DNA of 64,000 bases from Variovorax sp. IB41 (lineage in GTDB: Bacteria > Pseudomonadota > Gammaproteobacteria > Burkholderiales > Burkholderiaceae_C), in the NCBI RefSeq assembly GCF_016405905.1, contig NZ_JAEFCB010000001.1, forward strand, positions 124,001 to 188,000. The letters run 5' to 3'. Under the pieces are notes generated by a model. The model was not told the DNA's origin, ran no database searches, and saw only the letters and a list, made by a program, of their open reading frames with translations. This document shows, piece after piece, positions 53,942 through 62,420 of this stretch; the stretch's first letter is position 1, and each line of letters starts with the position of its first letter. A program made the translations under genes and the position numbers.

Positions 53942-53990
53942 CGCAACTTCCAACTCTCCGGATTCGTTTGTGGAACGGATGGGCGCCCGG

Positions 53991-54722
53991 TCAGGCGCCC
54001 AGGTAAGCCTGTGCAAGCCCGCCCGCGGCGGCGATGTCGGCGGGCGCCCCCTCCAGCACCACGCGCCCATGCTGAAGCACATAGACGTAGTCGGCAATAC
54101 GCAGCACCAGGTTGGCGTTCTGCTCGACTACGACCAGCGTGATGCCGCGCTCGCGCAGCTTCACGAGCTCGGCGAACACCTGCTTGGTGATGACGGGCGC
54201 GAGGCCCAGGCTGACTTCGTCGGCCAGCAGCACCTGCGGGCGCGCCATCAGCGCGCGGCCGATGGCCAGCATCTGCTGTTCGCCGCCGCTCAGGGTGGAG
54301 CTGTCCTGGCGCTCGCGCCGGGCGAGCGAGGGGAAGGTCTCAAGCACCGCGCTGCAGTCCTGCGCGATCTGTCGCCGGTCGCCGCGCACATAGGCGCCCA
54401 CCAGCAGGTTCTCGCGCACGGTGAGGTCGGGGAACATGCCGCGCCCCTCGGGCACGTGCGCGATGCCGTGCCGCACGCGCTTCTCGGCCGGCATGGCGGT
54501 GATCTCGCGCCCGTCCTGCCAGATGCTGCCCGCGCGCGGCTTCACCAACCCGCTGATGGCGCGCAGCAGCGTGGTCTTGCCCGCACCGTTGGCGCCCAGG
54601 ATGGCCACCAGCTCGCCCTTGCGCACGCGGATGCCGACGCCGTCGAGCGCCGACACGGCACCGTAGCGCACCGACAGCCCGCGCACCTCGAGCACGAATC
54701 CCGATCCGTTGTCAGGGCGCAT
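53991..54722 (-). CDS. livF: Liv-type ABC transporter ATP-binding protein LivF
   Basis: A 243-residue ATPase: Walker A GANGAGKTTLLRA, VPEGRGMFPDLTVRENL, signature LSGGEQQMLAIGRALM, Walker B LLADEVSLGLAP and VVVEQNANLVLRIADYVYVL. The VEQN motif is typical of LivF of the branched-chain amino-acid-type (HAAT) importers. It overlaps the livG gene by 11 bases. In this context the imported solute is probably a carboxylic acid rather than leucine. Confidence 0.94.
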   Translation of the reverse strand: MRPDNGSGFVLEVRGLSVRYGAVSALDGVGIRVRKGELVAILGANGAGKTTLLRAISGLVKPRAGSIWQDGREITAMPAEKRVRHGIAHVPEGRGMFPDLTVRENLLVGAYVRGDRRQIAQDCSAVLETFPSLARRERQDSSTLSGGEQQMLAIGRALMARPQVLLADEVSLGLAPVITKQVFAELVKLRERGITLVVVEQNANLVLRIADYVYVLQHGRVVLEGAPADIAAAGGLAQAYLGA

Positions 54723-55491
54723 CGGCCGTCTCCTCGCCCAGGTAGGCCAACAGCACTTTCGGATCGCTGAGCACCTCGCCGGCACTGCCGCGCGCAATGA
54801 CCTGGCCGGCGTCCAGCACCACCACGTGGTCGCACAGCCGCTTGACCAGGCCCATGTTGTGCTCGACCAGCACCACCGCCACGCCGGGCTGCTCGCGCAG
54901 CGCGCGCACGATCGTCTCGAGCTTCTCGATCTCGGATTCGTTGAGGCCGGCGATCGGCTCGTCCAGCAGGAACAGGCGCGACTCCATCACCATCGCGCGG
55001 CCGAGCTCGACCAGCTTGCGATGGCCGTAGGGCAGGCTCGATGCGGCGGCATGCAGCAGCGGCTCCAGGCCCAGCCGCGCCGCCACGCCGCGCACCATGC
55101 GCTCGGCCTCGCGCTCGCCGGCCGCCACGCGCGGCAGACCCAGCCATTCGGCCAAGAGTCCGTAGCGCAGGCTCCGGTGGCGCGCGATCAGGAGGTTGTC
55201 CAGCACCGAGAGCTCGCCCACCAAATCAGGATGCTGGAAGACGCGGCCCACGCCGCGCGCGGCCAGCGCGTCGGGCGTGATGCGGCGCAGCGCCTGGCCG
55301 TCCAGCCGGATCGCTCCGCCGCTGGGCGTGGTGATGCCCGAGATGCAATTCAGCAGCGTGCTCTTGCCCGCGCCGTTGGGGCCGATCAGCCCGACGATCG
55401 CGCCCACCTCGGCCTTGAAGCTCACGTGGCGCAGCGCATGCACGCCGCCGAAGCTCACGCTCAGGTCATCGACTTCGAGCATCGCGGTCAT
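54712..55491 (-). CDS. livG: Liv-type ABC transporter ATP-binding protein LivG
   Basis: A 259-residue ATPase: GPNGAGKSTLLNCISGI, GVGRVFQHPDLVGELSVLDN, YGHRKLVELGRAM in place of the canonical LSGGQ, Walker B LFLLDEPIAGLNESE and VLVEHNMGLVKRLCDHVVVLD. The signature change (LPYGHRK) is usual for this family, so it is not a defect. Start and stop overlap both neighbours, forming a tight livMGF block. Confidence 0.94.
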   Translation of the reverse strand: MTAMLEVDDLSVSFGGVHALRHVSFKAEVGAIVGLIGPNGAGKSTLLNCISGITTPSGGAIRLDGQALRRITPDALAARGVGRVFQHPDLVGELSVLDNLLIARHRSLRYGLLAEWLGLPRVAAGEREAERMVRGVAARLGLEPLLHAAASSLPYGHRKLVELGRAMVMESRLFLLDEPIAGLNESEIEKLETIVRALREQPGVAVVLVEHNMGLVKRLCDHVVVLDAGQVIARGSAGEVLSDPKVLLAYLGEETADAP

Positions 55492-56513
55492 GGTCTGCCC
55501 TCCCGTGCACTGTCGCCGGCGCGGGCAGCGGCCTTGCGCAGCCAGCGCAGGCTGGCCAGGCCGCGCGGCAGCAGCACCATGACCAGCATGAGCGACACAC
55601 CGAACACCAGGCCCGGCGCATCCTTGATGTCGCGGAACAGCTCCGGCACGATCACGTAGAAGGCGGCCCCCAGCAGCGCGCCGCGGATCGACCCGAGCCC
55701 GCCGATCACGATCATCGCGAGGAACATGATCGAGAGGTTGACATTGAAGCTCTCGGGATTCAGATAGCGCACCAGGTTGGCCATGAGCCCGCCCGCCGCC
55801 GCGGTGTAGAAGGCGCTGAGCGCGAACGCGATCACCTTGAAGCGCGCCACGTTGATGCCCACGCAGGCCGCGGCGATCTCGCTGTCGCGCAGGATCACGA
55901 AGGCGCGGCCGGTGCGCGTGCGGATGAGGTTGGCCGAGCTCCACAGCGCGAAGGCCACCGCCAGCAGGATCACGTAGTACATGCGCCCCTCGACCGCCAG
56001 CGACAGGCTGCCCAGGTGCGCGGGCGCCACTTCGAGGCCCGCGCCGCCGCCGGTGAGGCCGCGCCACTCGAAGATCATCTTCTGCACCACCACGCCGAAG
56101 CCGAGCGTGGCGATGGCCAGGTAGAGGTTCTTCAGCCGCAGCGCCGGAATGGCGATCAGCGCGCCGATGAGCGCCGTGAGCACCGAGGCCACCGGAATCG
56201 CGAGCCAGAACGGCAGTCCGCCGCGCGAGGCGAGCAGCGCCGACGCATACGCGCCCAGCGCGAAGAAACCCGCGTGCCCGAGGCTGATCTGGCCGCTGAA
56301 GCCGACCAGCAGGTTCAGGCCGATCGCCACCAGCGCATACACGCCCACCAGGCTTGCGAGGTAGATCGGATAGCCGCCGACGAACTGCGGCAGCAACAGC
56401 AACGCGACCGCCGCCACGCCCCACAGGCCGAGGCGCTGCAGACGCGGGTAAAGGCCGGGCGCTGCGCGCTGCGCTACTGGCGCCTGCATGACCGGAGAGG
56501 TAGGAAGTGCCAT
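55488..56513 (-). CDS. livM: Liv-type ABC transporter permease LivM
   Basis: A 341-residue permease with about nine membrane helices. The conserved stretches are LNLLVGFSGQISLGHAGFFALGAYASALL and the coupling loop RTRTGRAFVILRDSEIAAACVGINVARFKVIAF. These are the hallmark of LivM in HAAT importers. The stop overlaps the livG start by 4 bases (ATGA). Confidence 0.94.
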   Translation of the reverse strand: MALPTSPVMQAPVAQRAAPGLYPRLQRLGLWGVAAVALLLLPQFVGGYPIYLASLVGVYALVAIGLNLLVGFSGQISLGHAGFFALGAYASALLASRGGLPFWLAIPVASVLTALIGALIAIPALRLKNLYLAIATLGFGVVVQKMIFEWRGLTGGGAGLEVAPAHLGSLSLAVEGRMYYVILLAVAFALWSSANLIRTRTGRAFVILRDSEIAAACVGINVARFKVIAFALSAFYTAAAGGLMANLVRYLNPESFNVNLSIMFLAMIVIGGLGSIRGALLGAAFYVIVPELFRDIKDAPGLVFGVSLMLVMVLLPRGLASLRWLRKAAARAGDSAREGRP

Positions 56514-56523
56514 GGCCGCGCCC

Positions 56524-57396
56524 TCAGACCTTGCGTTTCTTGATGCGGCCGAACACGCCTTCTGGCATGAAGATCAGCACCGCGATGATGAGCGCGAAGG
56601 ACAGCGCCTCGCTGAAGCTGCCCGAGACGTAGGCCCCCATCAGGTTCTCGATCACGCCCAGCGACAGCCCGCCCAGGAACACGCCGGTGAGCGACGACAG
56701 GCCACCCAGCACCGCGCCCGCGAAGCCCTTGATGAGCAGCGGCCCCATCATGTTCACGTCGAGAAACACGAGCGGCGCGACCAGCACGCCGGCCACCGCC
56801 CCGGCCACCGAGCCCATGGCCCAGGCCAGCGCGAAGGCGCGGTCGATGCGGATGCCCATGAGCCGCGCCACGGTCTGGTTCTGGCTGGCCGCGCGCAATG
56901 CGATGCCGGCACGGGTGTGCTTGAGCAGCAGCGTGAAGCACACGATCATCGCGAGCGACACCAGGATGGTGCTGGCGCTGTCGACCGCCACGTTCACGCC
57001 GAAGATGTTGAGCGGTGCATGGTCGGATGCGGGCGACGAGAAGATCGCCGTCTCATGGCCCCACAGCAAGCCCGCCACGCTGTGCAGCGTGATGTTCAGG
57101 CCCAGCGTGGCGATCACCGCGTTGAGCGCGGGCGCGCCCAGCAGCGGCCGGATCAGCACCTGCTGCACCACGATGCCCTGCACCACCGAGAACACCAGCG
57201 CCAGGCCCACGGCGGCCCACCAGCTGAAGCCGTAGTGCTGCATCAGCCAATAGGCCACGAAGGCCGAGAACATCGCCATCTCGCCCTGGGCGAAATTGGG
57301 AATGTCGGTGGACTGCAGCACCAGCACGATCGCGATGCCGATCAGCGCGTAGAGGCTGCCCGAGGCCAGCCCGCCGATGACGAGTTCGCCGATCAT
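56524..57396 (-). CDS. livH: Liv-type ABC transporter permease LivH
   Basis: A 290-residue permease with about eight membrane helices. GGLASGSLYALIGIAIVLVLQSTDIPNFAQGEMAMF opens the chain. The coupling loop HTRAGIALRAASQNQTVARLMGIRIDR and the end GVFGRIKKRKV are typical of LivH. It overlaps the upstream CoA-transferase gene by 4 bases, which binds the transporter and the enzyme pair into one transcript. Confidence 0.94.
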   Translation of the reverse strand: MIGELVIGGLASGSLYALIGIAIVLVLQSTDIPNFAQGEMAMFSAFVAYWLMQHYGFSWWAAVGLALVFSVVQGIVVQQVLIRPLLGAPALNAVIATLGLNITLHSVAGLLWGHETAIFSSPASDHAPLNIFGVNVAVDSASTILVSLAMIVCFTLLLKHTRAGIALRAASQNQTVARLMGIRIDRAFALAWAMGSVAGAVAGVLVAPLVFLDVNMMGPLLIKGFAGAVLGGLSSLTGVFLGGLSLGVIENLMGAYVSGSFSEALSFALIIAVLIFMPEGVFGRIKKRKV

Positions 57397-58256
57397 GCGG
57401 TCGCCCCCGCTTCGATGGCGATGAGTTCGCGCAGGCGCGTGCGTCGCTCCCGGCCGGAGAGCGCTTCGAGAAAACGCAGGCCCAGCGGATCGATCTCGCG
57501 CTCGAGCAGCGCGCGCTGCGCGGCCGTGGGCGGCACGGTGGCCGGGGTGTCGCGACGCCACGCCAGTTCGAAGCCGGTGGCGGCATCGACCGCCTCGCGC
57601 GTCACGCCCTCGTGCAGGCTGGCGACGCCGAGCCGGCCGTCGTCGCCGCTCTCCAGCACGCACAGTTCGGTCACCACCACGATCTTCTTGGGCGCATGCG
57701 GTGAGGCGGCTTCGCCGGGGCGAGGATTGCCGACGCCGCTGGCATGGTCGAGCCGCCCGGTGAACACCTGCCGCGTGTGGCGCGGCACGTAATAGAAGAC
57801 GCGCCGCGACACCGATGTCGCGTCCGGAATGCCGGCGGCGCCGGGCAGGCGGATGCCGTGCGCGGGGTCGCGGCCGATCTGCACGTTGTTGCTCCAGCCG
57901 TGGGCATCGACCTGGGCCGGGCGCATGAACTCGGTCCAGCGCGGGCGCCCGCCGATGAAGGCACCCGGCATGTAGCTGAGGTTGACGTCGATGTAGGTCC
58001 AGAAGGACAGCGCCCGCGGCACGGTGACGGCCTCGTCGCGGCCCAGCGACAGCACGCGGGTGCCGAGCATGAGGGTGTTGCCGTTGGGGCACAGGCTCAC
58101 GCAGCGCGGTGCGTGCGTGTGCTTGGCGAGCATGTAGGCGGCGTTGGGCAGGAAGGTGCCGATGCCTTCGCCGAGCAGGTCGCCGTCGCTCACATAACGG
58201 CTCATGGCGACGACCATCTGGTCGATGCGCGCGGTGGTGATGGCGTCAGCCTGCAT
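57393..58256 (-). CDS. CoA-transferase-fold protein, beta-type subunit
   Basis: A 287-residue class I CoA-transferase-like beta subunit: MVVAMSRYVSDGDLLGEGIG, PNAAYMLAKHTHAP and FIGGRPRWTEFMRP. In true class I transferases the catalytic Glu lies in an S-E-N-G type motif. Here the matching place reads LCPNGNTLML, with Pro in place of Glu. Related hydrolases of the IpdAB type are reported to lack that Glu. It may therefore be a C-C hydrolase or a CoA-binding enzyme rather than a transferase. It overlaps its partner gene by 11 bases. Confidence 0.85.
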   Translation of the reverse strand: MQADAITTARIDQMVVAMSRYVSDGDLLGEGIGTFLPNAAYMLAKHTHAPRCVSLCPNGNTLMLGTRVLSLGRDEAVTVPRALSFWTYIDVNLSYMPGAFIGGRPRWTEFMRPAQVDAHGWSNNVQIGRDPAHGIRLPGAAGIPDATSVSRRVFYYVPRHTRQVFTGRLDHASGVGNPRPGEAASPHAPKKIVVVTELCVLESGDDGRLGVASLHEGVTREAVDAATGFELAWRRDTPATVPPTAAQRALLEREIDPLGLRFLEALSGRERRTRLRELIAIEAGATA

Positions 58257-59085
58257 GCGAGGGCTCCGGTGTGTGCGAATCCAGGCGGGCCCATGCGGCG
58301 TCGAGCCAGTGCTGCAGGCCTTCCGGCGCGTCGGCCGCGTCGACGTAGTCGAGCACCGCCGCAAGGTCGAGCGCGCGCTGCGGATGGCACGAGGTCGGCC
58401 AGGAGCCGCCGGGCAGCAGCGCGATGCGGTCGACCAGGTACGCCGGAAGCCGCGTGCCGCCCTGCATCGACAGCAGTTCGGCGGTGCCGACGCGGCGTTC
58501 GGCCGTGACGATGGTGGTGGTGGCGATGAACGGCAGCTGCGGATCGAGCGCGAGCTGGCCGGGCAGCCAGCAGTTGCCGTCTTCGTCGGCCGCCGCGGCG
58601 TGGATCAGCGCGACATCGGCACGCAGCGCGGGCACGGCGACGAGCGAATCGCCGGTGAGCGGACAGGCAAAGCGCTTGAGGTCGGGACGCGATCGGTGGA
58701 TGCCTGTCGCACCCAGCGTGTCCAGCATCGGCAGGAACGGCACGCGCATGGCGCCCGCCTGCACCGCCAGGCTCAGGGTGTATTCGGTTTCCTCGACGAC
58801 TTGGAGCGTGCCGGCGCGGGCCGCACGGGTGTAGTGCGGCGCGAGCCCTGCGATCTCCAGCCCGGTGTAGCAGCTGCGCAGAACGCGCACGCAGCCGGCG
58901 CCGATCAGCAGGTCGGTCTCGATGCCGGCGGTGAGCGTGAGCACGTCGAGGTCGCGGATGCCGGCGCGCGCGAGCGCCATCGCGGCGCCGACGGGCCGCC
59001 GGTACAGCGTCATGCCGCCGATGGCCATGCGCGTGCCGTGTGTGACCGGCGCGAGCGCGTCTTCCAGGGAGAGCCAGGCGGTCAA
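58246..59085 (-). CDS. CoA-transferase-fold protein, alpha-type subunit
   Basis: A 279-residue alpha-type subunit: MAIGGMTLYRRPVGAAMAL, DVLTLTAGIETDLLIGAG, VRVLRSCYTGLEIAG and GRHP-like ending. I place the start at TTG 59085, one base after the stop of the binding-protein gene; the first possible ATG is 19 codons in, at the conserved MAIGG. It forms a heterodimer with the beta subunit. The gene sits between the solute-binding protein and the permeases, an unusual place for enzymes, which suggests that its substrate is the imported compound or a close derivative. Confidence 0.85.
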   Translation of the reverse strand: MTAWLSLEDALAPVTHGTRMAIGGMTLYRRPVGAAMALARAGIRDLDVLTLTAGIETDLLIGAGCVRVLRSCYTGLEIAGLAPHYTRAARAGTLQVVEETEYTLSLAVQAGAMRVPFLPMLDTLGATGIHRSRPDLKRFACPLTGDSLVAVPALRADVALIHAAAADEDGNCWLPGQLALDPQLPFIATTTIVTAERRVGTAELLSMQGGTRLPAYLVDRIALLPGGSWPTSCHPQRALDLAAVLDYVDAADAPEGLQHWLDAAWARLDSHTPEPSHAG

Positions 59086-59086
59086 G

Positions 59087-60250
59087 TCAGTCTGCCTTGA
59101 TCCAGTCGGACACGATCTGCCACTTGCCTTCCTTGGCGCGCATGAAGGCCACGCTCAGGCTGCCGGCATGCTGCTCCTTGCTGAAGGTGATGGGCGCCAT
59201 CAGGCCGGTGTCGTAGTTCTTCATGGCCTCCAGCGCGGCCACCAGCGCTTCGCCGTCCACGTTGCCCTTGATGCTGCGCAGCGCCTCCACGAAGATGCGC
59301 CCGGCGGTGTAGCCGTGCAGGCTGTAGGTGGTGGGATTGGTCTTGGGCAGGAACTTCTTCTGGTCGGCCATGAACTCGGCGACCTGCGGCTTCTTCGAAT
59401 CGAGCGGCTCCATCACCGCCACCGCGATCGCGCCTTCGACCAGCGTGGTGCCGGCCAGCGCGAATGTCTGCGGATCGCCCAGCGCGCTATGGCCGCTGAA
59501 CTGGGGCTTCCACCCCATCTTGTTGGCTTCCTTCATCACCAGCGCGGCGTCGCGCGGGATGCCCAGGAACACGACGTTGTCGGCGCCCGATTGGCGCGCC
59601 TGCGCCACCACGCCGCTGAAGTTGGTGGTGCCGCGGTCGAAGGGCAGCTTGGTGAGCGGAACGTTTTCCTTCTTCATCCGCGCCTCCAGGCCGGCGACGG
59701 CATCCTGGCCGAAGTCGTCGTTCTGGTAGACCGCGGCGATCTTCTTCTGCTTGAGCTCGGTGACGAGGTAGTCGCCCAGCACGTTCGCCTGCACCCGCAC
59801 CTCGGGCAGCGTGGTGAAGACGTAGCGCTTGGTCGGCGTGGTCAGCGTGTTGCTGAAGGCATAGGGCGACAGGATCGGCAGCTTGCGCTCGGTGGCGTAC
59901 GGCACGAGCGCGGCCACGTTCGGCGTGCCGGTGGGGGCCACGAGCGCGAGCACCTTGTCCTGCTCGGCCAGCTTCTTGGCGGCGGCCAGCGTGCGGGTGG
60001 GGTCATAGCCGTCGTCTTCGGCGATCAGTTCGATCTTGCGGCCGTTCACGCCGCCTTGGGCGTTGGCCTTCTCCACGGCCGTCTGGAGGCCATCGCGCAC
60101 GCCGTTTCCGAGCAGCGAGAGCGAACCCGACAGCGGCCCGGTGAAGCCGATGCGGATCGGATCGGCCGCGTGAGCAGCAAACGCCGCCAGGCCGATGGCT
60201 GCGCCAGCGGCCAGGCGCCGGGCGCGGATACCTCGATGAAAAGCGGTCAT
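59087..60250 (-). CDS. Liv-type ABC transporter substrate-binding protein
   Basis: A 387-residue periplasmic binding protein. MTAFHRGIRARRLAAGAAIGLA is a Sec signal with cleavage near AHA-AD. IRIGFTGPLSGSLSLLGNGV opens the mature chain, with ELIAEDDGYDPTRTLAAAKKL, YQNDDFGQDAVAGLEARMK and LHGYTAGRIFVEAL all in the LivK/receptor-family-ligand-binding pattern. GGAG stands before the ATG. It is divergent from the TetR gene, and the operator at 60294-60333 lies between them. Confidence 0.92.
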   Translation of the reverse strand: MTAFHRGIRARRLAAGAAIGLAAFAAHAADPIRIGFTGPLSGSLSLLGNGVRDGLQTAVEKANAQGGVNGRKIELIAEDDGYDPTRTLAAAKKLAEQDKVLALVAPTGTPNVAALVPYATERKLPILSPYAFSNTLTTPTKRYVFTTLPEVRVQANVLGDYLVTELKQKKIAAVYQNDDFGQDAVAGLEARMKKENVPLTKLPFDRGTTNFSGVVAQARQSGADNVVFLGIPRDAALVMKEANKMGWKPQFSGHSALGDPQTFALAGTTLVEGAIAVAVMEPLDSKKPQVAEFMADQKKFLPKTNPTTYSLHGYTAGRIFVEALRSIKGNVDGEALVAALEAMKNYDTGLMAPITFSKEQHAGSLSVAFMRAKEGKWQIVSDWIKAD

Positions 60251-60293
60251 GCGGTGTCTCCAGGGCTGTTCGAATGAACTCATCATAGGAGGC

Positions 60294-60333
60294 AACTAAC
60301 CGCAACGTCATCAGGGTAACCACGCGGTTAGTT
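60294..60333. promoter_or_regulatory. Operator in the binding-protein/TetR divergent promoter
   Basis: TAACC (60317-60321), ACGC, GGTTA (60326-60330) repeats the core and spacing of the operator at 43750-43771. In addition AACTAACCGC (60294-60303) and GCGGTTAGTT (60324-60333) are exact reverse complements of each other 20 bases apart, so two overlapping inverted arrangements are present. Two TetR dimers, or one plus a spare half-site, could bind. Confidence 0.7.
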
Positions 60334-60478
60334 TGACGACCGCCGGTATGTTTCCGGGCGTATCGTCTGTGACCAGCGAGTCCCGGTGCCGGCCTGCAAA
60401 GGTCCCCCGGTATCATTCGGCCAACGCGTTCGCCTGCGCCCACGGCGTGGCAGCACGACAACCAGAGAGTCAACAACA

Positions 60479-61135
60479 ATGAGCATGTGGAAGAACGTCG
60501 TTCCTGCTGCAGAGCAGCAGCGCCAGAGCAAAAGAGAAGCGCTGTTGCATGAAGCAGCCGCTGCGTTCAACAAGCAGGGCTTTCACGGCACGTCGCTCAA
60601 CGACATCGCAAAGAAGCTGGGCGTGACCAAGGCCGCGCTCTACACCTATGTGCCGAGCAAGGAAGACCTGCTCTACTTCTGTCACGACTGGGCCATGGAC
60701 GGCGCCTTCGAAAGCCTGGAGCACGCCCGCGGCGCGGGTGGCACAGGCCTCGAAAAGCTGCGCAACACGCTGCAGCACTATCTGGAGCAGATGCTGATGG
60801 AGGGCGGCGCCTTCGTCGTGCTGCTCGAGGAAAACGCGCTCAAGCCGGCGCACGCCAAGGCCATCATCAAGCGGCGCGACGAGTTCGAGGTTGCACTGCG
60901 CTCGTTCGTGACCGAAGGCATCGCCGACGGCAGCATCGTTCCCTGCAACGAGAAGATCGCCGTGTTCCTCGCGCTGGGCGCGCTGAACTGGGTTCGCAAG
61001 TGGTATTCGCCGGAGGGCGCGTGGAGCGCGCAGCTCATCGCCGAATCGCTCACGCAGATGATCGAGCGGGGCCTCGCCACGGCGCAGAGTACGCATCTGA
61101 TGCCGCAGTCCGACGGCACGCCAGCTTCGATCTGA
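60479..61135 (+). CDS. TetR-family regulator of the catabolic cluster
   Basis: A 218-residue TetR protein: HTH at about 18-62 with EAAAAFNKQGFHGTSLNDIAKKLGVTKAALYTYVPSKEDLL, then an all-helical ligand domain. It resembles regulators of acyl-CoA pathways (FadR/PsrA/LiuQ-like) that release DNA when they bind a CoA ester, but the ligand is unknown. It is divergent from the transporter run, and the shared operator motif ties it to the crotonase/thioesterase promoter 17 kb away. Confidence 0.9.
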   Translation: MSMWKNVVPAAEQQRQSKREALLHEAAAAFNKQGFHGTSLNDIAKKLGVTKAALYTYVPSKEDLLYFCHDWAMDGAFESLEHARGAGGTGLEKLRNTLQHYLEQMLMEGGAFVVLLEENALKPAHAKAIIKRRDEFEVALRSFVTEGIADGSIVPCNEKIAVFLALGALNWVRKWYSPEGAWSAQLIAESLTQMIERGLATAQSTHLMPQSDGTPASI

Positions 61136-61189
61136 CGGACTTGCTCGTGTCCGGTGCATCGGCGCGCCGCGCGGGCGAGCCGCCCACCC

Positions 61190-61624
61190 TCAGCCGAGCT
61201 TCTCGGCAAGCGCGACGATGATGCCCTCGGGCCCACGGATATAGGCGAGCCGGTACGACTCCCCGTACTGCATCTGGCCAATGATTTCTGCGCCATGGGC
61301 CTGCATCCGCGCAACGACAGCATCGATGTCGTCGACGCCAAACATGATGCGACGAAGACCCAAGGTGTTCACCGGCGCATCCACCGGCCCGAACCTGACT
61401 GCCTCTGGCATGTGGAATTTGTCGAGCTCGATGCCCTGCCCATCGGGCGTGCGCAGCATCGCGAGCGTGGCCCGGACGTCGCCAAGCCCGATGAGGCTCC
61501 CGACAGCAGGCCCTTCCACCATGGATTGGCCCTCGAGCTCGAGACCCAATTCGATGAAGAACGCCTTCACCGCTTCGAGATCGTCGACAACGATCAGGAT
61601 GTTGTCCATTCGCTTGACTGTCAT
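61190..61624 (-). CDS. VOC (glyoxalase/bleomycin-resistance) family protein
   Basis: A 144-residue protein with paired beta-alpha-beta-beta-beta modules: KRMDNILIVVDDLEAVKAFFIELGLELEG, then LRRIMFGVDDIDAVVARMQAHGAEIIG and YIRGPEGIIVALAEKLG. Metal ligands of the type His/Glu are visible (GIELDKFHM and the final GPEGIIVALAE). AAGGAG lies 9 bases before the ATG at 61624. The reaction could be glyoxalase-, dioxygenase- or resistance-like. It converges on the TetR gene. Confidence 0.88.
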   Translation of the reverse strand: MTVKRMDNILIVVDDLEAVKAFFIELGLELEGQSMVEGPAVGSLIGLGDVRATLAMLRTPDGQGIELDKFHMPEAVRFGPVDAPVNTLGLRRIMFGVDDIDAVVARMQAHGAEIIGQMQYGESYRLAYIRGPEGIIVALAEKLG

Positions 61625-61732
61625 GGCCTTCGGCTCCTTTTTCAACGGTGTCACATATCGGGAAAAAATCGGAGTCTAGATCGAGCGGGATGGACGGTTT
61701 TTTCAACGCTCCGGTCTATGCATTCGACAGAT

Positions 61733-62359
61733 TCAAAGCGAGGACACGGTCGGTGAGACCTTCTGGTTTGCGTTAGCTGCAAACGCGTTGCCGCCGAGGG
61801 CTCGCGCAGTGACGATGTGAGACGCCCCGCCCTGCCCATTCACATCGAGCAGGAACTCCGAGGTGACGACGCGCGCGCCGCAGAAATCGAAGATGCCGTG
61901 GTCGATCTGCGTGCGCATCGCCTTGTCGTAGCCATGCCGCGCGTAGGTGCCCCCGTCCGCGCCGCCGATGCCGATCAGGTGGACGTCGAGGCGGCCGAGC
62001 CGCTTTCCGAGCGTGCCGTCCGGCGCCTCGTCATAGGCCCATCCGTTGGAAAATACGCGGTCGATCCAGCCTTTGAGCTGGCCGGGGAACGACCACCAGT
62101 AGATGGGATAGACCAGCGCGAGCGCGTCGGCCCGGTCGATGCGCGCCTGCTCGCGCGGGATGTCAGATGGCAACGGTGCTTGGAGAAAATAGGCGGCGCG
62201 GTCGGCCTGGTTGAAGTCCGGCTGGAAGCCTTCCGCGGCGATGTCGGCGATCTCGGCGGTGTGCGCGCCGGACTCCGCAACGCCCTCGGCAAACGAGCGC
62301 GCGACGGCGTGCGTGAGGGACCGGGAATCGGGATGGCTGACGACGATGAGAGCATGCAT
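61733..62359 (-). CDS. NAD(P)H quinone oxidoreductase, flavodoxin-like (MdaB/NQO type)
   Basis: A 208-residue flavoprotein: MHALIVVSHPDSRSLTHAVA, ALALVYPIYWWSFPGQLKGWIDRVFSNGWAYD, IGIGGADGGTYARHGYDKAM and GARVVTSEFLL. These are the FMN-binding features of the NQO1/MdaB group, which reduces quinones by two electrons and protects against oxidative stress. It is divergent from the TetR gene at 62421 and is probably repressed by it through the palindrome between them. Confidence 0.92.
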   Translation of the reverse strand: MHALIVVSHPDSRSLTHAVARSFAEGVAESGAHTAEIADIAAEGFQPDFNQADRAAYFLQAPLPSDIPREQARIDRADALALVYPIYWWSFPGQLKGWIDRVFSNGWAYDEAPDGTLGKRLGRLDVHLIGIGGADGGTYARHGYDKAMRTQIDHGIFDFCGARVVTSEFLLDVNGQGGASHIVTARALGGNAFAANANQKVSPTVSSL

Positions 62360-62400
62360 GGCGGGTCCTTTGGGGGTGGGTGTAAAATACTTTTAGTAGG

Positions 62401-62413
62401 TTACCTTTGGTAA
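62401..62413. promoter_or_regulatory. Palindromic operator TTACC-N3-GGTAA
   Basis: TTACC (62401-62405), TTT, GGTAA (62409-62413), a perfect 5+5 inverted repeat, 7 bases before the TetR start and 41 bases before the quinone reductase start. A TAAAAT -10-like block lies just upstream (62383-62388). It would let the TetR protein repress itself and the reductase. Confidence 0.65.
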
Positions 62414-62420
62414 TTTAAGA

